From: Bradyrhizobium sp. PSBB068
Lineage (GTDB): Bacteria > Pseudomonadota > Alphaproteobacteria > Rhizobiales > Xanthobacteraceae
Length of the DNA: 64,000 bases
Reading direction: 5' to 3'
Assembly (NCBI GenBank): GCA_016839165.1
Contig: CP069300.1
Coordinates: 5,394,001 to 5,458,000, forward strand
A program made the translations under genes and the position numbers. Every line of letters starts with the position of its first letter. Within the stretch, counting starts at the first letter, position 1. Under the pieces are notes generated by a model. It saw nothing but the letters and a program-made list of their open reading frames with translations. It was not told the DNA's origin and did not search any database. Shown one piece after another: positions 8,382-15,559 of this stretch.

Positions 8382-8544
8382 GCGCAGTGTTGCTGGTGCC
8401 CGCCCGCGACCTCGCACGCGCTCGTCGCGCGCCCGGCGAGGCAGCGAAGTCCGCATCGTCGATGGCGCAAGCCACATCCTCGACGACCCCGGCATCCGCA
8501 ACGCGGTGATGAAGTCGATCGCGGATCTGGCGGCGAGACAATGA
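8382..8544 (+). pseudogene. C-terminal remnant of prolyl aminopeptidase-like hydrolase (copy 2)
   Basis: A second, shorter remnant of the hydrolase seen at 3525-3739. The shared part begins near GTGCCCGCCCGC and runs through GCAGCGAAGTCCGCATCGTC to the stop and beyond. Translated after the frameshift it reads GSEVRIVDGASHILDDPGIR. One extra base near 8425-8440 breaks the frame relative to copy 1. Same orientation as copy 1, so the two form a direct repeat bracketing 3.7-8.4 kb. Confidence 0.75.
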
Positions 8545-8756
8545 CCAGGGCGCCCGGCATGTTCTCAAACCGAACTTGGCTCCGCTGAAAGTTGACGTAT
8601 TGGCCAGTTGGCATCCTCGTCAGGATGGAGATGCCCAGCACAAATGGCTGCGGGAGTGGTTAGTCAGCGTCCTTTAGATGCATTGAAGTCCGCTTCTGAC
8701 CCATTTCGGAACTCGCAACTTCTTGAGTGAAATTTGGTCAGACCGCAGAACACTCT

Positions 8757-8770
8757 TTGACTCACATCAA
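8757..8770. promoter_or_regulatory. FixK/FNR-type box
   Basis: TTGACTCACATCAA is a perfect TTGA-N6-TCAA palindrome, the core recognised by FNR/FixK regulators (Bradyrhizobium FixK2 consensus TTG-N8-CAA). It lies about 70 bases before the coiled-coil gene at 8840, a workable distance for activation at about -41 with a start site near 8805. The -10 candidate (TTAATC near 8791) is weak. Confidence 0.5.
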
Positions 8771-8839
8771 AAATGGCTTGGCGCGGCATGTTAATCGGCA
8801 ACATGGGGCGGCGTTATTCGACTTCATGGAGACCAGTAA

Positions 8840-9439
8840 ATGGCTACACAAAGCAATATCCACTTCTTTACAAATTGGGCCAAAGAGCGTCTCGACGAAA
8901 TGGACGCAACGGTGACCTCGCTTGAGGGCAAGGCTGCCGAGGTGCAGGCCGATGTCCGCGACAAAGCGAAGAAGGTTCTTGCTGATCTGCGCTCGCAGCG
9001 TGATGACTTCCGTGACACCATGAAGAAGCAGTCGGAAGCTAACGAGGCCGCGTGGATCCAGACAAAAGCAAAGCTTGAGGCTGACTGGGGCTTGTTCCAG
9101 GCCGAGGTCAAGAAATATGTCGAAAGCTTCGGCAAGCAAATCGAGCACCAGCAGGCGACGTTCAAGCTTCAAGCCGATGCCCAATTGAAAGCGTGGCGCG
9201 AAGTAGCCGAGAAGCTTGGCCGCGATGCCAAGAAATTCGCCTCTGAGCGTCGGGACGATATCGACGCCGCCGTTAAGCGCATGAACGCAGATGCAGTCGA
9301 GGCGGAGAAAAAACTAGAGAAGTTGAATCAGGCGGGAACCCAGTCATGGTCCGCACTCATGGCGGCCTTGACGGAAACGCGCACGGCCTTCGATCGCGCC
9401 AATGAGGCTGCGCGGGAGGCGTTCAAGCGAGCTGCTTGA
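8840..9439 (+). CDS. Coiled-coil protein of unknown function
   Basis: A 199-residue hydrophilic protein predicted to be almost entirely alpha-helical and rich in Ala, Lys, Glu and Gln. Long heptad-like stretches are visible, for example ATVTSLEGKAAEVQADVRDK and VKRMNADAVEAEKKLEKLNQ. There is no signal peptide or membrane segment, and it has no Cys. I recognise no catalytic domain. The start is supported by GGAG about 10 bases upstream. It stands alone: a FixK/FNR-type box lies upstream and a strong terminator follows at 9464, so it is probably a monocistronic gene induced at low oxygen. A structural or envelope/stress role is possible but unproven. Confidence 0.8.
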   Translation: MATQSNIHFFTNWAKERLDEMDATVTSLEGKAAEVQADVRDKAKKVLADLRSQRDDFRDTMKKQSEANEAAWIQTKAKLEADWGLFQAEVKKYVESFGKQIEHQQATFKLQADAQLKAWREVAEKLGRDAKKFASERRDDIDAAVKRMNADAVEAEKKLEKLNQAGTQSWSALMAALTETRTAFDRANEAAREAFKRAA

Positions 9440-9463
9440 TGGAGCACCCGGTTAGACTCGGAG

Positions 9464-9489
9464 AGACCGCTGCCAGGCGGTCTTTTTTT
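9464..9489 (+). terminator. Rho-independent terminator
   Basis: Perfect 7-bp stem AGACCGC/GCGGTCT with a 6-base loop (TGCCAG), followed by a run of seven T, 24 bases after the coiled-coil gene stop. Confidence 0.9.
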
Positions 9490-9985
9490 GTTCGACGGGG
9501 ATCAAGAATTGACATTCTCGGCGTGTGTCGACGGGCGAACGCGACCGGACCGCCTGGGACTGGCAGCGTTATGTCGCCTCTTGGCCCGTGGCTGACCTCA
9601 GCCCAGAGCGCGGCGATGTCCGCTTCCGAGAGGTGACCCGACCAAGGGCATGCCGGCTGCCGGGGGCAGCCTTTGACCCAAAGCGGCGGTAGCCCCTCTC
9701 CGCGCCATTGCACACGGTTGTCTTGACAGCCTGAACGAGCGTTTGCCTGAAATAGATTCGCTTTCGGCTTGCTCCAAGTGCCGCAGTTCCATGTTATCGC
9801 GATCATACAAGCCGAGCCTGACGTGCAGCACGCACAAAGCCGAGTATTGGCGTTTGAAACCTGGGTTCGACTTGGCTCAACTCGGATTGCTGGCGCATTT
9901 TCAATGGTCCCTAACGGTTCGCAAAGCGGTATAAGTGAACATAATCGCCCCGAGTACAGGAGCTGACTGCACGAGAAAGGTGATC
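9490..9985. other. Gene-free stretch
   Basis: About 500 bases between the terminator and the PAS gene. Short open frames exist on both strands but none has convincing family features. ATGTCCGCTTCCGAG near 9616 faintly resembles intergenic motifs at about 8690 and 10645 and may be a decayed copy of a dispersed repeat. Confidence 0.4.
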
Positions 9986-10597
9986 ATGATGGATGCTCTC
10001 CACCACCCGACTTTTCGCTCTCCCGCAGCACAAATGCTCAACGCTCAAAAAGCCTGCCGCCTTCTGTTCGAGACTGCGCCGATTAGTCTCCTCGTGCTTA
10101 CTCCAGAGTTGCGGATCATCGATGCCAACGACTCGTATCTTGCCGACGTCGCGATGGAGCGCGATGCCCTCGCGAGCATGTCGATGTTCGAAGTCTTCCC
10201 TGATAGCCCGCACGATCTTAGGGCTGATGGTGTGCGCAACCTTCAAGCGTCTTTTGACGCGGTGATGCATACCGGCCGCGCGGACGTGATGCCCCTGCAG
10301 CGGTATGACATTAAACCGCAAAGGCGGCCATGGGAGGTTCGCTACTGGCATCCGAAGAATTGGGCGATGATAGACGAGGGAGGTTCTGTTCTCGCCTTGG
10401 TACACCACGTGAGAGATGTAACCAGAGAGATCCTCGCGCAGAGGGAGATGAGTTCACGCGCCTCAATAGGCGATCTCTTGCGACGAGCCGATGTTGCAAT
10501 ACAGGATAGCCGAGAAATAATGTCGTTGGCGAGGAAAGATCGCGAGGTGAGCAAAGCGCTTACTCGGCAGGTTCTAAGGCAGAAACCGTACCCTTAA
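9986..10597 (+). CDS. Stand-alone PAS-domain protein
   Basis: About 203 residues. The start is placed at ATG 9986 (an ATG at 9989 is equally possible) because AAGG lies just upstream. A PAS fold spans about residues 25-150: FETAPISLLVLTPELRIIDAN is the typical PAS entry and VRYWHPKNWAMIDEGGSVLALVHHVRDVT the PAS/PAC exit. After it comes a short helical tail (about 150-203), and there is no kinase, GGDEF or DNA-binding domain. In rhizobia this type of PAS domain usually heads hybrid histidine kinases, so the gene may be a truncated kinase or a free-standing sensor acting through a partner. No partner gene is adjacent. Confidence 0.75.
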   Translation: MMDALHHPTFRSPAAQMLNAQKACRLLFETAPISLLVLTPELRIIDANDSYLADVAMERDALASMSMFEVFPDSPHDLRADGVRNLQASFDAVMHTGRADVMPLQRYDIKPQRRPWEVRYWHPKNWAMIDEGGSVLALVHHVRDVTREILAQREMSSRASIGDLLRRADVAIQDSREIMSLARKDREVSKALTRQVLRQKPYP

Positions 10598-10945
10598 TGG
10601 CGTAGCCGTCATCTGTAATGCTATTTATTATAAGTCCTTGCCTACTTCCGCTTCTGGGGCCCATAACCGAAATTCGCCCTGAGCATCGGAACGTCGGCTT
10701 GTTGATGTGAAGCGGACCCAATCTCCCCGATCGAGATGGCTGCCTTTGCCCCATAGCGGCCACGACGTTGACCCGACAAATAGCGCCCTCGATGCTTGTG
10801 CAACGAGCACGCAGCGCTTCGGCCTGCTGTCCGGATTTCGCCGTGACACCAGGGTGAGCCGCACGCGTTCAAGCCGGCACAGTCTAGCCGACGGGATTCT
10901 CGGAGAGCTACTGGCGGTGCCTCGACCGGCGGCCGACGCCGTCGC
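10598..10945. other. Gene-free stretch with end of a repeated segment
   Basis: About 350 bases between the PAS gene and the L,D-transpeptidase-like gene, which are tail to tail. No gene is recognised. The last 20 or so bases (from about 10925) are duplicated in the scar at 6028. No clear terminator hairpin is visible. Confidence 0.4.
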
Positions 10946-11653
10946 CTATGCCGGCAGCACGATCACCTTCGTCTTGACGGGCGTTCGCGCATAGAGATCG
11001 ATCATGTCCTGGCTGAGGAGGCCGGTGCAGCCGCTCGTAATGCCGTTCCCGATCGTTTCGGGGGCGCTGGTGCTATAAATCGTGTAAAGCGTGTACACCC
11101 CGTTTTGGTAGAGGTAGAGCACGCGCGCGCCGAGTGGATTGTCGAGGCCTCCCGGCATGCCGCGCGCATATTTGCCGGCCTCCGGCTGGCGCGCGATCAT
11201 CTCCTTGGGCGGCGTCCAGGTCGGCCATTCGGCCTTGCGCCCGACGTAAGCCTCTCCGCTCCATCGGAACCCATCGCGGCCGACATTGGCGCCATAGCGG
11301 GTCGCGTTTCCCTCGCCTTCGATGCGGTAGACATAGTATTTGCCGGGATCGACGATGATCGTACCGGGCGCCTCACCGCTGTCGTACTTCACTGTCTTGC
11401 GAAAATATTTCGGATCGACCTTGCTGACATCGACCGCAGGGATCGGGAATTTCTCGTCGGGCACGGGCCCGTAGAGCTTCTCCGCCTCGGCGAGGCTCAT
11501 GTAGTCGGATGCGCAACCGGCTACGCTCAGTGCGGCGAGACCGGCAGCAGAGCCGGCTAGAAACGCCCGGCGGTTGAGAAGCCGCGACCGAGGCCCGGGC
11601 AAAGCACCCTCGTCCATCGCGTCGGCGTCGGCATTTCCACGGTCCGTCAACAT
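10946..11653 (-). CDS. L,D-transpeptidase-like (YkuD-fold) lipoprotein lacking the catalytic His
   Basis: Exported protein, about 235 residues from ATG 11653 (an ATG at 11704 is possible). It has a twin-arginine-like signal NRRAFLAGSAAGLAALSVAGC ending in a lipobox, so it is probably a Tat-exported lipoprotein. The C-terminal half is a YkuD domain: VRDG-like RYGANVGRDG, the loop RGMPGGLDNPLG, and ETIGNGITSGCTGLLSQDMIDLY with the catalytic Cys. In active rhizobial enzymes this region reads IHG and SGCIR; here the His is Tyr (TIYST) and the Arg is Gly (SGCTG). The fold is clear, but cross-linking activity is doubtful. A fragment of this gene's 3' end occurs in the scar at 6028. Confidence 0.82.
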   Translation of the reverse strand: MLTDRGNADADAMDEGALPGPRSRLLNRRAFLAGSAAGLAALSVAGCASDYMSLAEAEKLYGPVPDEKFPIPAVDVSKVDPKYFRKTVKYDSGEAPGTIIVDPGKYYVYRIEGEGNATRYGANVGRDGFRWSGEAYVGRKAEWPTWTPPKEMIARQPEAGKYARGMPGGLDNPLGARVLYLYQNGVYTLYTIYSTSAPETIGNGITSGCTGLLSQDMIDLYARTPVKTKVIVLPA

Positions 11654-11763
11654 GATTTCGGATTTTCCCTTGTCCCGTCGTACGCCCGGATAAGACTTTG
11701 GCATACCGCAGGAAGGTGGAGAAAAAGTTCTTCGTCAGCCGGGGTCGAAAATCTCCTTGACGC

Positions 11764-12543
11764 CTAGGCCGGATCCATTCCCTTGGACTTGAGCACGGCG
11801 GAACCGGTCGGACCGGTGAGGAGCTCGATCAGCGATCTGGCGGCTGCCGGATCCTTGCTCGTGGATCCGATGCCGACCGCGAAGACGATCACGCTGTTCA
11901 AATCACCGGGCAGAGGGCCGACCACCTGAGCCCCCGGAACCGCGGCAATTTCCGAGGCCTGTGCGACGCCCATTTCGACTTCGCCCTTGGCGACGAGTTC
12001 GCCCGCTTCGGCGCCCGGCACCAGGACCGTCTTGGATTTCATCTGCTCGGCGATGCCGAGACGATCGATGACCTTGGCGAAATAGACGCCACTGGCACCG
12101 CCCTTCGCTGGATCGGCGTAGGAGATCGATTTGGCGGCGAGAAGCGCAGTCTTCAGTTGCTCCACCGTGCCGATGTCGGGCTTGGGCGCACCGGTACGAA
12201 CCCCGACGGCGACATAAGAGCGGCCCACGTTGACGATGCTGCCCTCGGCAACCTTGCCCTGGGTCAAGAGACCGTCGAGGGCCGCGCGCGACAGGATCAT
12301 CACATCTGCGGTTTCGCCCGCCTCGATCCGCTTCTTCAGATCGGCGATCGTGCTGTAGACGACGATTAGCTTGTTGCCGCTGCCGCTCTCGAACTTCGGG
12401 ATCAGTTCGCCGAGTGTGGGGGTGAGCGCGACCGTGCTCATGACCTTGACGTCGGCCGCATGCGCGGCGGGTGCTGCCGCTTCCAGAGTTAACAGGAACG
12501 CCGCCGTGAGGGCGGCCCGCCGTGAGAAAAACCGTCCCATCAT
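11764..12543 (-). CDS. ModA-like periplasmic substrate-binding protein
   Basis: About 259 residues from ATG 12543 (GGGAGG 10 bases upstream); the open frame extends further but without a signal sequence. A signal peptide RRAALTAAFLLTLEAAAPAAHAAD is followed by a type II periplasmic binding fold (SBP_bac_11). Visible features are VKVMSTVALTPTLGELIPKF, STIADLKKRIEAGETADVMIL and KSISYADPAKGGASGVYFAKV, as in molybdate-binding ModA relatives. No permease or ATPase gene (modB, modC) is nearby, so it is an orphan. Such orphans in rhizobia are often annotated as molybdate-binding, but the ligand is not established. It lies 59 bases or more before the L,D-transpeptidase-like gene on the same strand and may be cotranscribed with it. 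Confidence 0.82.
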   Translation of the reverse strand: MMGRFFSRRAALTAAFLLTLEAAAPAAHAADVKVMSTVALTPTLGELIPKFESGSGNKLIVVYSTIADLKKRIEAGETADVMILSRAALDGLLTQGKVAEGSIVNVGRSYVAVGVRTGAPKPDIGTVEQLKTALLAAKSISYADPAKGGASGVYFAKVIDRLGIAEQMKSKTVLVPGAEAGELVAKGEVEMGVAQASEIAAVPGAQVVGPLPGDLNSVIVFAVGIGSTSKDPAAARSLIELLTGPTGSAVLKSKGMDPA

Positions 12544-12769
12544 GGCTTGCTTGCCTCCCGGTTGGCTGCATCCCAGGCATGAGCCTAAGCGGGACAGCGT
12601 CGCCCGCGCGGCCTGGACCGGTTCGCCGGCCATACCGGCAGCCATGCAAGATTTCTGAATAATAGAAGTGTACTGTTGATTTGCCCGACGTGTCAAGTCG
12701 CCGGGTCGAACCCCGGCAACCTGTCGCTCCTTTGCATGGGGTTGTTTTCGATATTTTTGCAGTGCCACT

Positions 12770-13963
12770 TCAAACCAGGTTCAGGTCCTTCGGCTTGATG
12801 CCGGTGAAGATGCGCTCGAGGCTCGCCTGCTGCAGGCCGTAGACGTGCTGGATCAGGCCGGCGAAGAACGCCTTGTAATCGGTCAGCACAGGAAAGTCGC
12901 GGTTCTGGAACAGCGTCGCCTGGGCGACCTGGACCTGCTCGCCGGCCATCCGGCCGCCATTGATGCCGCCGCCCATCACCCAGTAGACGCTGCCATGGCC
13001 ATGATCGGTGCCGCGGTCGCCATTCTCGCGGAAGGTGCGGCCGAACTCGGAGATCACGACCACGACGGTGTCGCGCCACATCTGAGGGCCGATCTCTTCG
13101 GAGAAGCCGGCAAGGCCCCGGCCCAGTTCGCCGAGACGGTCGGCGAGATAGCCGGTCGCGGCGCCCTGGTTGACGTGGGTGTCCCAGCCGCCGACGTCGA
13201 CGAAGCCGAGGTTGAACTGCTCGCGCATCAGGCGGCCGATCCGCCGCGCCGACAGTTCGAAGCCGCGCGGCGACACCGCGCCGCGGTTCGCCGCCATCAT
13301 CTCCTCGGAGACCGACTTGTAGACGTCGTCGCGGACGCGAAAACCTTCGGACACCGAGTTGGCGAGGTCGCCCTTGCCGTACATGTCCCTGATCAGCCGC
13401 GCCTGGCGGTCGTCGACACCCGGCTTGCTGACGCTGGCGATGCCGATGTTCGGGATCTGGTTCTGGCCGCGGAAGATCAGCGGCAGCTGGTCGGTGAAGG
13501 AGATCGGCTTCACCCGCGTCAGCTCGGTCGCGAGCCGGCTCATGAAGCCGGAGCGATAGTCGCGGCTGCCGCCGACCGCCTGGCCGAGTTCGATCGTGTC
13601 CTGGGTTTCGAAATGGCTGCGCGAAAGGTCGTCGCTGGTGCCGGCAAACGGCACGAACGCGATCTCGCGCTTGGCCCACAGCGGATAGATCGAATCGCGC
13701 AGCGCCGGATGCAGTCCCCATCCGGCGTCGAGCGCCAGCGCGGCGTTGGGATTGCCCGCATCGGGCCGCGCCACCGCAAGCGTCGGGCGCGAGGCGTAGT
13801 AGAACTCGCTGCCGACCGGCACCACCACGTTGGCGGCGTCGTAGGCGCCGCGCAGGAACACCACCAGCATGCGCGCGTCGGTGGCCGGCGCCGCCCAGAC
13901 CCGGCCGGCCAGGGTGAGCGAGGTGGAAGCGGCGAAGGCCTTGATCAGTTCGCGGCGGTTCAT
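12770..13963 (-). CDS. Exported DUF1501 (sulfatase-like) protein
   Basis: 397 residues with a twin-arginine signal (MNRRELIKAFAASTSLTLAGRVWAAP), then the DUF1501 domain of the alkaline-phosphatase/sulfatase superfamily: VVFLRGAYDAANVVVP, FAGTSDDLSRSHFETQD, VDVGGWDTHVNQG, VVVVISEFGRTFRENGDRGTDHGHGSVYWVMGG. The DTH and TDHG motifs are likely metal sites. Start ATG has GGGAGG 7 bases upstream. It follows the DUF1800 gene by 15 bases and these two families are regularly neighbours in bacteria. Their biochemical role is not established. An internal fragment is duplicated at 5861-6026. Confidence 0.9.
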   Translation of the reverse strand: MNRRELIKAFAASTSLTLAGRVWAAPATDARMLVVFLRGAYDAANVVVPVGSEFYYASRPTLAVARPDAGNPNAALALDAGWGLHPALRDSIYPLWAKREIAFVPFAGTSDDLSRSHFETQDTIELGQAVGGSRDYRSGFMSRLATELTRVKPISFTDQLPLIFRGQNQIPNIGIASVSKPGVDDRQARLIRDMYGKGDLANSVSEGFRVRDDVYKSVSEEMMAANRGAVSPRGFELSARRIGRLMREQFNLGFVDVGGWDTHVNQGAATGYLADRLGELGRGLAGFSEEIGPQMWRDTVVVVISEFGRTFRENGDRGTDHGHGSVYWVMGGGINGGRMAGEQVQVAQATLFQNRDFPVLTDYKAFFAGLIQHVYGLQQASLERIFTGIKPKDLNLV

Positions 13964-13978
13964 CGTCGAACCTCCCTT

Positions 13979-15547
13979 TCAGTGCATGAACTCGGGTGAC
14001 GACAGAAACAGCGTGTTCCAGTCCTGCGGTGAGACCGCCTGGTCGAGCGCGGCGAGCGTGGTCGGGCTCAGCGTCTGCCTGATGTTGCTGAAATAGAGCC
14101 CGTTCATCACGAGCGGAAACGCCGGCTGGTCGACGGCATTGGGCTCGTTCGGCTTGAACAGTCCGGCCGATCCCGAGCCGATCGCGCGCGCGATCTCGAA
14201 ACGCAGCATCATCTGCCCGGGACCGTTCCAGGCCGCCGACAGCATCGAATAGCCGTCGGGCGTCTCGTGATTGAACAGACCTTCGGACAGGCGATTGAGC
14301 CAGCCCTGGATCGGCAACGTATTGAGGATCACCTTGTTGTCGTAGGCGAGCCGCACCGACGACATCACGTAGAGCATCGGGTCCTTGAACTTGGCGCCGC
14401 CCTTCAGGCTCGCGGTGAATTCCGGCGCATGAACCAGCGTCGACATCACGGCCGCGATATCGCCGTCGGTCTTCTGGAAGGTCTGCGCCATCTGCTGCAC
14501 CAGCGCCGGCGGCGGATTGTCGGACACGAAATAGGTCGCCAGCTGCTTTGCGATGTGCGTGGCGGTCGCGGGATGATGGCAGAGAATGTCGAGGGCCTCA
14601 TCGACCTCGGCGAGGCCGCGGCCCTTGATCTGATGGCCCAAGAAAGCCTTGTCGCCGAAATCGTGGCGCGCCGGATTGAACTCGAAGGCACCTTCGCGAA
14701 CCAGCTGCGACTGCTGCTCGGGCTTCAGCTTCGGATCCTCCGACTTGAAGTCGATGCCGACGCCGGTGAGGATCCGCGCCAGCGCCTCGACATCGGCCTG
14801 GGTGTAGCCTGAGCCGACGCCCATGGTATGCAGCTCCATGATCTCGCGGGCGTAGTTCTCGTTGAGGTGACCGGCCGCGTTATCGGCGTTGTCGAGGTAT
14901 CGCAGCATCACCGGATGATGCAGCGTCGCCGACAGCAGGTTGCGGAACTTGCCGAGCGCGTTGGCGCGGATCGCGCGGTCCTCGTAGTCGCCGACCAAGA
15001 CGCGGATGTTGGCCTTGTACTGGTGAACGTTGAAGTGGTTGAACCAGAACCAGGTCAGGCGTTCGCGCAATTGATCCGGAGCATAAAGCGCGCGCAGGAT
15101 GGTGCGGGCCGCGGCCTGCCTGGCGCGGTCGTTCATGGCCTGCTGATAGACCTGTTGCGCCGCCTTCTTCTGCTCCGGATCGGCTACCTGGTTGGCGGAT
15201 TTGCCTTGCTGGTCGAACGAGGCCGCGATGTCGAACGGGAAGCGATGCACGTCCGGCATCGCCTCGATCTGCTTCTGGACGGCGTCCGGCAATACGGTGC
15301 CAGCCGGATGCAGTTGCTCCTGCAACCAGCGCTCGGTGCCGACCTCTCGCAGATGCGCCGCGCTGGACGCGTTGACGCCCCAGGTCAGGCGATCGAGCAG
15401 CGCGATGTCCTGCGCGGCAAGCTCGGCCGCCCGTGCCGGCTGGTGATATGCCACCAGCGCGGCGATCGTGCCGATCATCAGTTTCGCGACTGTCCGCGAT
15501 CCGAGTGTGGCCGTGGTGCTCATCAAAGGCTGACCTGCTCGGCTCAT
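13979..15547 (-). CDS. Exported DUF1800 protein
   Basis: 522 residues. The N terminus carries an export signal (VAKLMIGTIAALVAYHQPARAAE). The remainder is the DUF1800 domain: LLDRLTWGVNASS, RERLTWFWFNHFNVH, NLLSATLHHPVMLRYLDN, NENYAREIMELHTMGVGSGYTQADVEALARILTG, and HDFGDKAFLGHQIKGRG. It is predicted to be periplasmic and helical. Function is unknown; it pairs with DUF1501 downstream (15-base gap) and the caspase-fold gene upstream (12-base gap), so the three are probably one transcript. Start ATG 15547 has GAGGG upstream; ATG 15523 would shorten the signal region. Confidence 0.9.
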   Translation of the reverse strand: MSRAGQPLMSTTATLGSRTVAKLMIGTIAALVAYHQPARAAELAAQDIALLDRLTWGVNASSAAHLREVGTERWLQEQLHPAGTVLPDAVQKQIEAMPDVHRFPFDIAASFDQQGKSANQVADPEQKKAAQQVYQQAMNDRARQAAARTILRALYAPDQLRERLTWFWFNHFNVHQYKANIRVLVGDYEDRAIRANALGKFRNLLSATLHHPVMLRYLDNADNAAGHLNENYAREIMELHTMGVGSGYTQADVEALARILTGVGIDFKSEDPKLKPEQQSQLVREGAFEFNPARHDFGDKAFLGHQIKGRGLAEVDEALDILCHHPATATHIAKQLATYFVSDNPPPALVQQMAQTFQKTDGDIAAVMSTLVHAPEFTASLKGGAKFKDPMLYVMSSVRLAYDNKVILNTLPIQGWLNRLSEGLFNHETPDGYSMLSAAWNGPGQMMLRFEIARAIGSGSAGLFKPNEPNAVDQPAFPLVMNGLYFSNIRQTLSPTTLAALDQAVSPQDWNTLFLSSPEFMH

Positions 15548-15559
15548 GGTGTCACGCCC

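Noticed and set aside
9423..9806. A 127-codon minus-strand frame after the coiled-coil gene
   Set aside because: It runs through the terminator hairpin and has no domain or start signal that I can support.
8680..10700. Possible dispersed repeat (GTCCGCTTCTG-like motifs near 8690, 9619 and 10645)
   Set aside because: Shared stretches are too short and degenerate to define a repeat by eye.
10707..10994. A 95-codon open frame before the L,D-transpeptidase-like gene
   Set aside because: No ribosome site or family resemblance, it overlaps the convergent gene's end, and its composition resembles decayed intergenic repeat.
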